DNA from: Micromonospora phytophila | Lineage (GTDB): Bacteria > Actinomycetota > Actinomycetes > Mycobacteriales > Micromonosporaceae | Assembly: GCF_023656545.1 (NCBI RefSeq) | Contig: NZ_JAMOKF010000012.1 | Coordinates: forward strand, 1-43,630 | Length of the DNA stretch: 43,630 bases | Direction: 5' to 3' | Shown: piece after piece, positions 34,231-41,290 of the stretch | Position numbering within the stretch: position 1 is the first letter of the stretch | How the letters are laid out: every line of letters begins with the position of its first letter | The notes under the pieces: model-generated | What the model was told of the DNA's origin: nothing | Seen by the model: the letters and a program-made list of their open reading frames with translations, nothing else | Databases searched by the model: none | Program-made: the position numbers and the translations under genes

Positions 34231-34965
34231 TCAGCCGAGCAGGCGCGGCGCGATCGGGGTCTCCCGCACGCTGCCGTCCGGACCCCGGCTGACCTCGTAC
34301 GCCGAGACGCCCTCGCGGTCCGCGACCGCCTCGACCAGCCGGGTTCCCCGGTAGAGCAGCCCGGTGCCGTCGTCGGTGCAGTGCGCGGTCGGCAACGTCC
34401 CGTCGCCGACGAGCCGATGCATCAGCGGCCGGCGCTGCGCCTCGCTGTCGTAGTGCACCCCGTTGCCGTGCGGCAGCCAGCCCAGCCCGTCGGTGAAGCC
34501 GCGCAGGGTGGTGCCGAAGCTGTCCGTGGCGCCGCCGGTGTGCCAGCAGATCGAGCCGGCGGAGACCCCGCCGAGCACCACGCCCGCCTCCCAGCACTCG
34601 CGCAGGATGTCGCCGAGGCCGTGCACCCCCCAGACCGCGATCAGGTTGGCCACGCTGCCGCCGCCCACCCAGACGACGTCCTGGGCGAGCAGGTGGTCCC
34701 GGATGTCGTCGACGTTCGGCATCGGGAAGAGCGCCAGGTGGGTCATCCGGAACCGGCTGCCGGCGAACGCCTCGTAGACCCGGGCCAGCGTGGTCGGCTG
34801 GTCGCCCTCGGCCTGGTTGAGGAAGCAGATCCGCGGCTCGGGCCCGGCGCCGGCCAGCTCGGCGGCGAGGTCGAAGACGGGGTTGACCCGGCGCGGCCCG
34901 CCGTCGCGGCGCGGGGCGTAGATGCCCATGCTGGTGGCGAGGATGGTCGGTTCGCTGGCGGGCAC
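34231..34965 (-). CDS. Peptidase E-like serine peptidase (family S51)
   Basis: A 244-residue protein. VVWVGGGSVANLIAVWGVHG is followed by the nucleophile motif GVVLGGVSAGSICWH, characteristic of S51 enzymes (peptidase E cleaves Asp-X dipeptides; cyanophycinase is a relative). PTAHCTDDGTGLLYRG near the C-terminus contributes the remaining active-site region. GTG 34965 is chosen because GGAAGGA lies 6 nt upstream and homology starts at once (PTILATSMGIYAP); ATG 34998 and 35025 are weaker. It is convergent with the exonuclease gene, 1 bp apart. Confidence 0.87.
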   Translation of the reverse strand: MPASEPTILATSMGIYAPRRDGGPRRVNPVFDLAAELAGAGPEPRICFLNQAEGDQPTTLARVYEAFAGSRFRMTHLALFPMPNVDDIRDHLLAQDVVWVGGGSVANLIAVWGVHGLGDILRECWEAGVVLGGVSAGSICWHTGGATDSFGTTLRGFTDGLGWLPHGNGVHYDSEAQRRPLMHRLVGDGTLPTAHCTDDGTGLLYRGTRLVEAVADREGVSAYEVSRGPDGSVRETPIAPRLLG

Positions 34966-35128
34966 AGTCGTCCTTCCGTCGGGGTCCGGCCCGCCCATCC
35001 TGCCCGAGGCGCCACCCGCGACCACCGCCGGCCACGGTCACGGTCGCCCGACGAGGTGGTCGGCAGGGGCTGTCCGCGAGGCTCGGTCGCGGTTCAGGCC
35101 ACCGTCGTCGGCGCGGTCCGCGGTCGCC

Positions 35129-35650
35129 TCACCGCGCCCGGTCGGTCACCGCGGCGAGCAGCGTACGCAGCAGGTCGGCGAGGCGGTCCTGGTCCTCGGG
35201 GGGCAGCGCGTCGAGCATCCTGCGCTGCACGGCCAGCCCGGCCTCGGCGGCCTCCTCGACCAGTTCCCGGCCGGCCGGGGTCAGCGTGACCTGGAGTGCG
35301 CGCCGGTCCGCCGGGTCGGGCGAGCGGCGCAGCAGACCGGCCCGCTCCAACCGGTCCAGCCGCCCGGTCATCCCGCCGGAGGTGAGCATCAGCGACGCGG
35401 CGAGCGCCTTCGGCGCCAGGGTGTACGGCTCGCCGGCGCGACGCAGGGCGGCGAGCACGTCGAACTCCCCCCGGCTGATCGACCAGCGCGCGTAGGTGCG
35501 TTCCTGCTGGTCCCCGACCACCCGGGCCAGCCGGTAGATCCGGCCGAACACGGCCATCGGCTCGGGCCGCATGTCCGGCCGCTCCCGCTGCCACTGCTCG
35601 ACGATGCCGTCCACGTCGTCCCGCTCGGTCACCTCCGAATTGTGCCGCAC
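35129..35650 (-). CDS. MarR family transcriptional regulator
   Basis: A 173-residue winged-helix protein: ARWSISRGEFDVLAALRRAG, ALAASLMLTSGGMTGRLDRLERAGLLRRSPDPADRRALQV (recognition helix and wing, with the conserved DxRxxxV-type wing), LTPAGRELVEEA and dimerisation helices at both ends. Start GTG 35650 or GTG 35632. It is divergent from an EamA transporter; a perfect 11-bp palindrome in the 76-bp gap is the likely operator, so it probably represses the transporter and itself until a ligand binds. Confidence 0.9.
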   Translation of the reverse strand: MRHNSEVTERDDVDGIVEQWQRERPDMRPEPMAVFGRIYRLARVVGDQQERTYARWSISRGEFDVLAALRRAGEPYTLAPKALAASLMLTSGGMTGRLDRLERAGLLRRSPDPADRRALQVTLTPAGRELVEEAAEAGLAVQRRMLDALPPEDQDRLADLLRTLLAAVTDRAR

Positions 35651-35675
35651 CTCGCATTTCCACTTCGCTCGACGT

Positions 35676-35701
35676 CAAGTAGCTTACCTCTAAGCTACTT
35701 G
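35676..35701. promoter_or_regulatory. MarR operator between marR-like and eamA-like genes
   Basis: CAAGTAGCTTA, 4-nt centre CCTC, TAAGCTACTTG: perfect 11-bp arms. A further half-like AAGCTA lies at 35707-35712. This is the AT-richest patch nearby. Confidence 0.8.
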
Positions 35702-35726
35702 CGCCCAAGCTATTCGAGGAGGGGCG

Positions 35727-36902
35727 ATGGACCGCCGCCGGGTCGACATCCTGCTCACCGCCGCCGCACCGACCGCCTGGGGCACGACGTACCTGGTCAC
35801 CAGCGAGCTGCTGCCGCCCGACCGACCGCTCTGGTCCGGCGTGATCCGGGCCCTCCCCGCCGGCCTGCTGCTGCTCACGCTGACCCGGCACCGCCCGCAC
35901 GGTGCCTGGTGGTGGCGCTCGCTCGTGCTCGGAGCGCTGAACATCGGGGCGTTCTTCCCGCTGCTCTTCCACGCCGCGTACCACCTGCCCGGCGGTGCGG
36001 CCGCGGTGCTCGGCGCCACCCAGCCGCTGCTGGTGGCGGGGTTGACCGTGCTGGTGCTCGGCGAGCGGCCCCGACGCCGGTCGCTGGCGGCCGCCCTCGC
36101 CGCGCTGGTCGGGGTCAGCCTGGTGGTGCTGCGCCCGGGCGCCGGGCTCGACCCGGTGGGCGTTGCGGCGGGGCTGACCGCCACCGCCGCGATGGGCACC
36201 GGGCTGGTGCTGACCCGCCGCTGGGGACGCCCGCCCGGCGTCGGGACGCTGACCGCCACCGGCTGGCAGCTCACCGCGGGCGGGTTGATGGTGGTGCCGC
36301 TGGCCCTGCTCGTCGAGGGCCCACCGCCCACGCCCGACCTGCCCGCGCTGGCCGGCTACGCCTGGCTGACCCTGGCCGGCACGGCCCTGGCGTACGCGTT
36401 GTGGTTCCGGGGCGCCGCCCGGCTGCCGGTCACCCAGGTCTCCCTGCTCGGCGCGCTCAGCCCGCTCACCGCCGCCGCGCTCGGCTGGGCGGCGCTCGGC
36501 CAGGCGATGACGGGTTGGCAGCTCGCCGGCTTCGCCCTGGCGGTCGGCGCGACCGTGGCAGGGCAACTGCCGCCGCGCCGCCCGGCGGATCGGTCGCGTG
36601 CACAATCCGGCCGGTCGCGGGGACCGGTCGGTCGGTCCCTCCGGTCGACCGGTGAGCCCCGCGGGCCGGTGGGTCAGTCGCGGGGGCCGGGCTGGCGCGG
36701 GATGACCGGCTCGACCCGCAGGGTGCCGGGTGCCAGCTCGCCGGCGGCGGCCAGCGGCAGGGTGAACCGGGCCTCGGCGGCCGGGCCGGCCGCGTACGAC
36801 TCGCGGAGCATCCAGCGCACCTCGTCGGCCGTCCAGCCCAGCCCGCCCCGGCCGGCGATCTCGCGGACCAGGCGCAGCGCGACCCGGGTGTCGTCGTCGT
36901 AG
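35727..36902 (+). CDS. EamA/DMT family transporter with unusual antisense-overlapping tail
   Basis: The first 290 residues or so form a ten-helix EamA exporter: an inverted repeat of five helices, with TAWGTTYLVTSELLPPDRPL at the start, GGAAAVLGATQPLLVAGLTVLVLGERP closing repeat one, and LPVTQVSLLGALSPLTAAALGWAALGQ in repeat two. Likely exports a metabolite or drug under control of the divergent MarR. After LPPRRPADRS (about 36597) the frame runs another 100 polar residues to TAG-type termination at 36902, antisense to the next gene for 229 bp. That tail is not EamA-like; a frameshift near the GC-rich repeat at 36600-36655 or a genuine long tail are both possible. ATG follows GAGGAGGGG. Confidence 0.85.
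   Translation: MDRRRVDILLTAAAPTAWGTTYLVTSELLPPDRPLWSGVIRALPAGLLLLTLTRHRPHGAWWWRSLVLGALNIGAFFPLLFHAAYHLPGGAAAVLGATQPLLVAGLTVLVLGERPRRRSLAAALAALVGVSLVVLRPGAGLDPVGVAAGLTATAAMGTGLVLTRRWGRPPGVGTLTATGWQLTAGGLMVVPLALLVEGPPPTPDLPALAGYAWLTLAGTALAYALWFRGAARLPVTQVSLLGALSPLTAAALGWAALGQAMTGWQLAGFALAVGATVAGQLPPRRPADRSRAQSGRSRGPVGRSLRSTGEPRGPVGQSRGPGWRGMTGSTRRVPGASSPAAASGRVNRASAAGPAAYDSRSIQRTSSAVQPSPPRPAISRTRRSATRVSSS
36623..36653. terminator. Candidate hairpin at the end of the EamA core
   Basis: ACCGGTCG and CGACCGGT (8-bp perfect arms) with a 15-nt loop, between the end of the transporter core and the convergent gene's stop. Confidence 0.4.
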
Positions 36903-37156
36903 AACCGCATGCACCAGTGGTGCACCCACATGCCGAGCGCGCGGAGGCCGTCGGCGTCGAGGGAGCGGACGAGCCGGCCGCAGGCGGTGTCGCCGAAGGC
37001 CCGCCCCGGGTCACCGGCCCGGTCCCGCTCAATCGCGCCGACCGCGGCCGGGGCGACCGCGCGCATCCGGTCGTAGAAGCCCTGCACCACGGCGCCGTCC
37101 AGCGGGGGGTGCCCGTCCCGTGTCGACGCCGCTTCCCGACCCGCCACGCTCGCCAT
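36674..37156 (-). CDS. Hypothetical protein
   Basis: A 160-residue soluble protein, mostly helical. Notable segments are VVQGFYDRMRAVAPAAVGAI, ERDRAGDPGRAFGDTACGRL, GMWVHHWCMRFYDDDTRVAL and GWTADEVRWMLRESYAAGPA. The HHWC and YDDD patches could bind metal, but no family is recognised. ATG 37156 follows AAGAAGGGG. It is divergent from the alkA gene and its 3' end is overlapped by the transporter frame. Codon use looks like its neighbours. Confidence 0.65.
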   Translation of the reverse strand: MASVAGREAASTRDGHPPLDGAVVQGFYDRMRAVAPAAVGAIERDRAGDPGRAFGDTACGRLVRSLDADGLRALGMWVHHWCMRFYDDDTRVALRLVREIAGRGGLGWTADEVRWMLRESYAAGPAAEARFTLPLAAAGELAPGTLRVEPVIPRQPGPRD

Positions 37157-37375
37157 CGCCGCGCCCCTTCTTGAGTTGGTGCCGGGACGGTACCGGCCAC
37201 TACCGACACTTTCCGACCCGGAAATCCCGTCCCGGCCCGGCCGTGCAGCGTCGCGCGTGTCGGTGACAGCAGACGGGGGTGCGTGGGGGGACGAGGGCGA
37301 ACGGGCCCGGCCGTCCGCACGCCCACGTCCGATTCCCGCGAGCCCAGCGCCGCGAGCAGGAGCATCATCGGTGTC

Positions 37376-38893
37376 GTGGAGTTGGACTTCGAACGGTGCT
37401 ACCGGGCGGTCGACAGCCGAGACCAGCGCTTCGACGGCTGGTTCTACACCGGCGTGACCTCGACCGGGATCTACTGCCGGCCGTCCTGCCCGGCGATGAC
37501 GCCGAAGCGGCAGAACGTCCGGTTCTTCCCCTCGGCCGCCGCGGCCCAGGGGGCCGGGCTGCGCGCCTGCCGCCGCTGCCGCCCCGACGCCGCCCCCGGC
37601 TCGCCGCAGTGGGACGTCCGCGCCGACGTGGTCGGTCGGGCGATGCGGCTGATCGCCGACGGGGTGGTCGACCGGGACGGCATCCCCGGGCTGGCCGCCC
37701 GGCTCGGCTACACCGAGCGGCACCTGCACCGGATGCTGCGGGCCGAGATGGGCGCCGGCCCGCTCGCGCTGGCCCGGGCGCAGCGCGCGCAGACCGCCCG
37801 CACCCTGATCGAGACCACCGGCCTGGGCATGGCCGAGATCGCGTTCGCCGCGGGCTTCGGCAGCGTCCGGCAGTTCAACGACACCGTCCGCGAGGTGTAC
37901 GGGGTGCCCCCGTCCGAACTGCGTACCGCCCGGGGCCGGCACTCCGCGCCGGGCGGGGCCGGCACGATCACCCTGCGGCTGGCGTACCGCCCGCCGCTGC
38001 ACGCGGCGGCGCTGCTGGACTTCCTGGCGCTGCGCGCGCTGCCCGGCGTGGAGCAGGTCGGCGACGGGACGTACCGCCGGGGGTTGCGGCTGCCGCACGG
38101 CGCGGGCGAGGTGGCGCTGACCCCCACGACGGGACACGTGGCCGCGACCCTGCGCCTGGCCGACATGCGCGACCTGGCCCCGGCGGTGGCCCGCTGCCGC
38201 CGCCTGCTCGACCTCGACGCCGACCCGGAGGCGATCGACGGCACCCTGGCCGGCGACCCGGCACTCGCCGGTGCCGTCGCCGCCGAACCGGGCATCCGCC
38301 TGCCGAGGGCGGTCGACGGCTTCGAGATGGCCCTGCGCGCCATCGTCGGCCAGCAGGTCTCCGTCCGCTCCGCCCGCACCACCCTCACCCGCCTCCTCTC
38401 CCACCTCCCCCACCCACCCACCCCCCAACCCAAGTCCGTCGATCATGAGGTTGACGGCGACCTGGATCTCCAGGACCACCGCCAACCTCATGATCGACCG
38501 GAGCACCCGGCGGCGCTGCGGGGGTTTCCCAGTGCGGGGGAGGTTCTGGGGGTGGTGGATGAGGGGTTCGGGATGCCGGTGGGGCGACGGGAGACCATCC
38601 GGGGGTTGGCGCGGGCGGTGGCCGACGGTTCGCTGGACCTGGAGCCGGGCGGGGACCGGGAGGAGACCGTCCGGCGGCTGCTGGCGCTCCCCGGGATCGG
38701 GGCCTGGACCGCGGGTTACGTCGCCATGCGCGCCCTCGGCGACCCGGACGTCCTGCTCCCCACCGACCTCGCGGTACGCCGGGGCGCCGCCGCCCTCGAC
38801 CTGCCCGCCGACCCGAAGACCCTCGACGCGTACGCCGACCGCTGGCGCCCCTGGCGCTCCTACGCGGTGATCCGACTCTGGAGAGCAGCATGA
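37376..38893 (+). CDS. alkA: Bifunctional Ada-type regulator / 3-methyladenine DNA glycosylase (AlkA)
   Basis: A 505-residue alkylation-repair protein. The N-terminal Ada domain has GIYCRPSC (C34, C38) and LRACRRCRPD, the four-cysteine zinc site whose first cysteine accepts methyl groups from phosphotriesters. An AraC-type HTH follows (GLAARLGYTERHLHRMLRAE, then TGLGMAEIAFAAGFGSVRQF). The AlkA_N domain and HhH-GPD glycosylase domain end the protein (LLALPGIGAWTAGYVAMRAL, catalytic D464 in LPTDLAVRR). Residues about 355-375 are an extra segment encoded by a palindromic DNA element. Mycobacterial AlkA has the same fusion and is likewise followed by ogt. GTG 37376 is the only start close to the domain; its ribosome site is weak. 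Confidence 0.92.
   Translation: MELDFERCYRAVDSRDQRFDGWFYTGVTSTGIYCRPSCPAMTPKRQNVRFFPSAAAAQGAGLRACRRCRPDAAPGSPQWDVRADVVGRAMRLIADGVVDRDGIPGLAARLGYTERHLHRMLRAEMGAGPLALARAQRAQTARTLIETTGLGMAEIAFAAGFGSVRQFNDTVREVYGVPPSELRTARGRHSAPGGAGTITLRLAYRPPLHAAALLDFLALRALPGVEQVGDGTYRRGLRLPHGAGEVALTPTTGHVAATLRLADMRDLAPAVARCRRLLDLDADPEAIDGTLAGDPALAGAVAAEPGIRLPRAVDGFEMALRAIVGQQVSVRSARTTLTRLLSHLPHPPTPQPKSVDHEVDGDLDLQDHRQPHDRPEHPAALRGFPSAGEVLGVVDEGFGMPVGRRETIRGLARAVADGSLDLEPGGDREETVRRLLALPGIGAWTAGYVAMRALGDPDVLLPTDLAVRRGAAALDLPADPKTLDAYADRWRPWRSYAVIRLWRAA
38438..38498. repeat. Palindromic element inserted in frame within alkA
   Basis: Perfect 16-bp arms GTCGATCATGAGGTTG (38438-38453) and CAACCTCATGATCGAC (38483-38498). 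The spacer is itself folded (CCTGGA and TCCAGG around TC), so nearly all 61 nt can form one hairpin. It encodes about 20 residues of the protein without breaking the frame. Confidence 0.85.
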
Positions 38894-39402
38894 GCATGAA
38901 CGACAGCACCGTCATCGACACCCCCGCCGGGCCGCTCAGCATCGTGGCCGGGCCGGACGGGGCGGTCCGGGCGGCCGGCTTCACCCCCGCACCGGAGACC
39001 CTGCTGCCCCTGGTGCACCCCGGGCTGCGGGCCCCATTGCGGCACCGGGCCGACCTCGGCCCGGTCAGCGTCGCCGTCGCGTCCTACCTGGACGGCGACC
39101 TCACCGCGATCGACGCGGTGCCGGTGGAGCAGCACACCGGGGGCGTGTTCATGGCGCACGCCTGGCAGGTGCTGCGCGAGGTGAAGCCGGGCGAGCCGGT
39201 GACGTACACCGGGTTCGCCGGGCTCGCCGGCCGCCCCGCCGCCGTACGCGCCGCCGCGGCGGCCTGCGCCCGCAACGCCGCCGCCCTCTTCGTCCCCTGC
39301 CACCGGGTGCTGCGCACCGACGGGACGCTCGGCGGCTACCGCTGGGGGCTGGACGTGAAGAAGTGGCTTCTCGGTCATGAGCGGCGGTTGACAACAAGCT
39401 GA
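38890..39402 (+). CDS. ogt: Methylated-DNA--[protein]-cysteine S-methyltransferase (Ogt)
   Basis: A 170-residue O6-alkylguanine-DNA alkyltransferase. FVPCHRVLRTDGTLGGYRWG contains the acceptor cysteine C137 in PCHR, and GEPVTYTGFAGLAGRPAAVR is the DNA-binding helix-turn-helix region with the arginine finger. It transfers the alkyl group to itself and is inactivated. The ATG overlaps the alkA TGA by 4 bp (ATGA), so the Ada-type protein is likely to control both. Same pairing as Rv1317c-Rv1316c. Confidence 0.93.
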   Translation: MSMNDSTVIDTPAGPLSIVAGPDGAVRAAGFTPAPETLLPLVHPGLRAPLRHRADLGPVSVAVASYLDGDLTAIDAVPVEQHTGGVFMAHAWQVLREVKPGEPVTYTGFAGLAGRPAAVRAAAAACARNAAALFVPCHRVLRTDGTLGGYRWGLDVKKWLLGHERRLTTS

Positions 39403-39427
39403 CACCGGTTCCGCTCCCATTTGACGC

Positions 39428-39433
39428 TACCGT
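39428..39433 (+). promoter_or_regulatory. -10 hexamer for the ABC exporter operon
   Basis: TACCGT, 6 nt before GTG 39440; leaderless arrangement. A TTGACA at 39388-39393 is too far upstream to be its -35. Confidence 0.4.
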
Positions 39434-39439
39434 CGGGTA

Positions 39440-41290
39440 GTGCCTGCGGAGAGCGACGGCAACCCGGCCCCCAGGGTCGGCCGACATCCGCTGCACAGCC
39501 TCTGGCGGTTGCGCCACTACCTGCGCCCGCACGCCACCGAGTTCGGCTGCCTGCTGGTCGCCGGGCTGGCCGCCACCGCGGCGAGCATCGCCGTGCCACT
39601 GGTGGCGCAGCGGGTGGTGGACGGCCCGGTCGCCCGGCAGGACCCGGCGGGGCTGTTCCGGCTCGCCGGGCTGGCCCTGCTGCTCGGCCTGGTCGAGGCG
39701 CTGCTGATCTTCATCCGGCGCTGGGTGCAGTCGTCCTCCTCGATGCGGATCGAGGCGGCCATCCGCGACGACGTCTACGCCCACCTGCAACGGCTCCCGG
39801 CCAGCTTCCACGACCGGTGGCAGTCCGGCCAGCTGCTCTCCCGGATCACCAGCGACCTGTCGGTGATCCGCCGGTTCCTCTCCTTCGGCCTCTTCTTCCT
39901 GGTGCTCAACCTGGTCACCTACCTGGTCGTGGTGGTGCTGCTGATCCGGCTGCACCCCGCGCTGGGGCTGCTGGTGGCGGCGAGCGCGATCCCGCTGTTT
40001 TTGATCACCCGCCGCTTCGCCCGGCGCTACCACGCCGCGTCCCGGCGGATGCAGGACCAGCAGGGCGACGTGGCCACGCTGGTCGAGGAGACCGCGCAGG
40101 GGCTGCGCACGATGAAGGCGTACGGGCGGGGGCCGGAGCTGGCCGCCCGCTTCGCCGGTGGCGCCCGGGCGCTGCACGACACCGGGGTCGGCAAGGGCCA
40201 GCTGCTGGCCCGCACCTCCGCCCAGCTCGACCTGGTGCCCAACCTGACCCTGGGCGTCGTGCTGGTGGCCGGGGCCGCGGCCGCCGCCGGCGGGGTGCTG
40301 ACCATCGGCGAGCTGGTCGCCTTCGTCAGCCTCCAGCTCATGCTGATCTGGCCGGTGCAGTCGCTGGGCTGGATCATCGCGAACGGGCAGGAGGCGGCGA
40401 CCGCCGCCGACCGGGTCCGGGAGGTGCTGGACACCCCACCGGCCATCGTGGACGCCCCGGCCGCCATCAGCCTGTCCCGGGCCGAGGTGCGCGGCCGGCT
40501 CCGGTTCGAGCGGGTCTCGTTCCGCTACCCGGGGGCCGCGACACCGGTGCTGCGGGAGGTCGACCTGACCGTCGAGCCGGGCGAGACCCTGGCTCTGGTC
40601 GGGGCGACGGGCTGCGGCAAGAGCACCCTGCTCTCCCTGGTGCCCCGGCTGCACGAGGCCAGCGGCGGGCGGATCACCCTCGACGGGCACGACCTGCGGG
40701 ACCTGCGGCTGGCCTCGCTGCGCCGGCTGGTCGGGGTGGCCTTCGAGGAGCCGACGCTGTTCTCCATGTCGGTCCGGGAGAACCTCACCCTGGGCCGCCC
40801 CGACGCCGGCGAGGACGAGGTCCGCGCGGCCCTCGCGCTGGCTCAGGCGGACTTCGCGTACGAGCTGCCGTGGGGGTTGGCCACCCGGGTGGGCGAGCAG
40901 GGGCTGTCGCTCTCCGGCGGGCAGCGGCAGCGGCTGGCGCTGGCCCGGGCGGTGCTCGGCCGGCCGGCGCTACTGGTGCTGGACGACCCGCTGTCCGCCC
41001 TCGACGTGCACACCGAGGCGCTCGTGGAGGCCGCGCTGAAGCGCGTGCTGCGGGACACCACCGCGCTGCTGGTGGTGCACCGTCCCTCCACGATCGCCCT
41101 CGCCGACCGGGTGGCACTGCTGGAGGGGGGCCGGATCACCGCCGTCGGCCGGCACTCCGAGCTGCTCGCCACCGTGCCGGCGTACCGGGCGGTGCTCTCG
41201 GCGGAACCGACGCCCGCCCCGGACGACCCGGTGCCGCCCGTCGGGCGCGACGAGCCCGCACCCGGCGGTCGTGGCCTGGTGCGGTCGTGA
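39440..41290 (+). CDS. ABC exporter half-transporter with degenerate ATP site
   Basis: A 616-residue TMD-NBD protein with six membrane helices in residues about 30-320. The nucleotide domain has Walker A GATGCGKST (about 388-396), a Q-loop in which Gln is replaced (VAFEEPTLF, E436), signature LSGGQRQR, and Walker B VLDDPLSALD in which the catalytic Glu is Asp (D516). The H-loop His is kept (VVHRPST). This is the degenerate partner of a heterodimeric exporter such as BmrC/BmrD or TM287/288. The C-terminus is Pro-rich. GTG 39440 has a leaderless -10. The stop overlaps the next start (GTGA). Confidence 0.92.
   Translation: MPAESDGNPAPRVGRHPLHSLWRLRHYLRPHATEFGCLLVAGLAATAASIAVPLVAQRVVDGPVARQDPAGLFRLAGLALLLGLVEALLIFIRRWVQSSSSMRIEAAIRDDVYAHLQRLPASFHDRWQSGQLLSRITSDLSVIRRFLSFGLFFLVLNLVTYLVVVVLLIRLHPALGLLVAASAIPLFLITRRFARRYHAASRRMQDQQGDVATLVEETAQGLRTMKAYGRGPELAARFAGGARALHDTGVGKGQLLARTSAQLDLVPNLTLGVVLVAGAAAAAGGVLTIGELVAFVSLQLMLIWPVQSLGWIIANGQEAATAADRVREVLDTPPAIVDAPAAISLSRAEVRGRLRFERVSFRYPGAATPVLREVDLTVEPGETLALVGATGCGKSTLLSLVPRLHEASGGRITLDGHDLRDLRLASLRRLVGVAFEEPTLFSMSVRENLTLGRPDAGEDEVRAALALAQADFAYELPWGLATRVGEQGLSLSGGQRQRLALARAVLGRPALLVLDDPLSALDVHTEALVEAALKRVLRDTTALLVVHRPSTIALADRVALLEGGRITAVGRHSELLATVPAYRAVLSAEPTPAPDDPVPPVGRDEPAPGGRGLVRS

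Noticed and set aside
39421..41286. Upstream extension that would fuse the two ABC exporter genes into one 1244-residue protein
   Set aside because: The first half reads the wrong frame of the first exporter gene; the true frames are separate and overlap by a GTGA stop-start.
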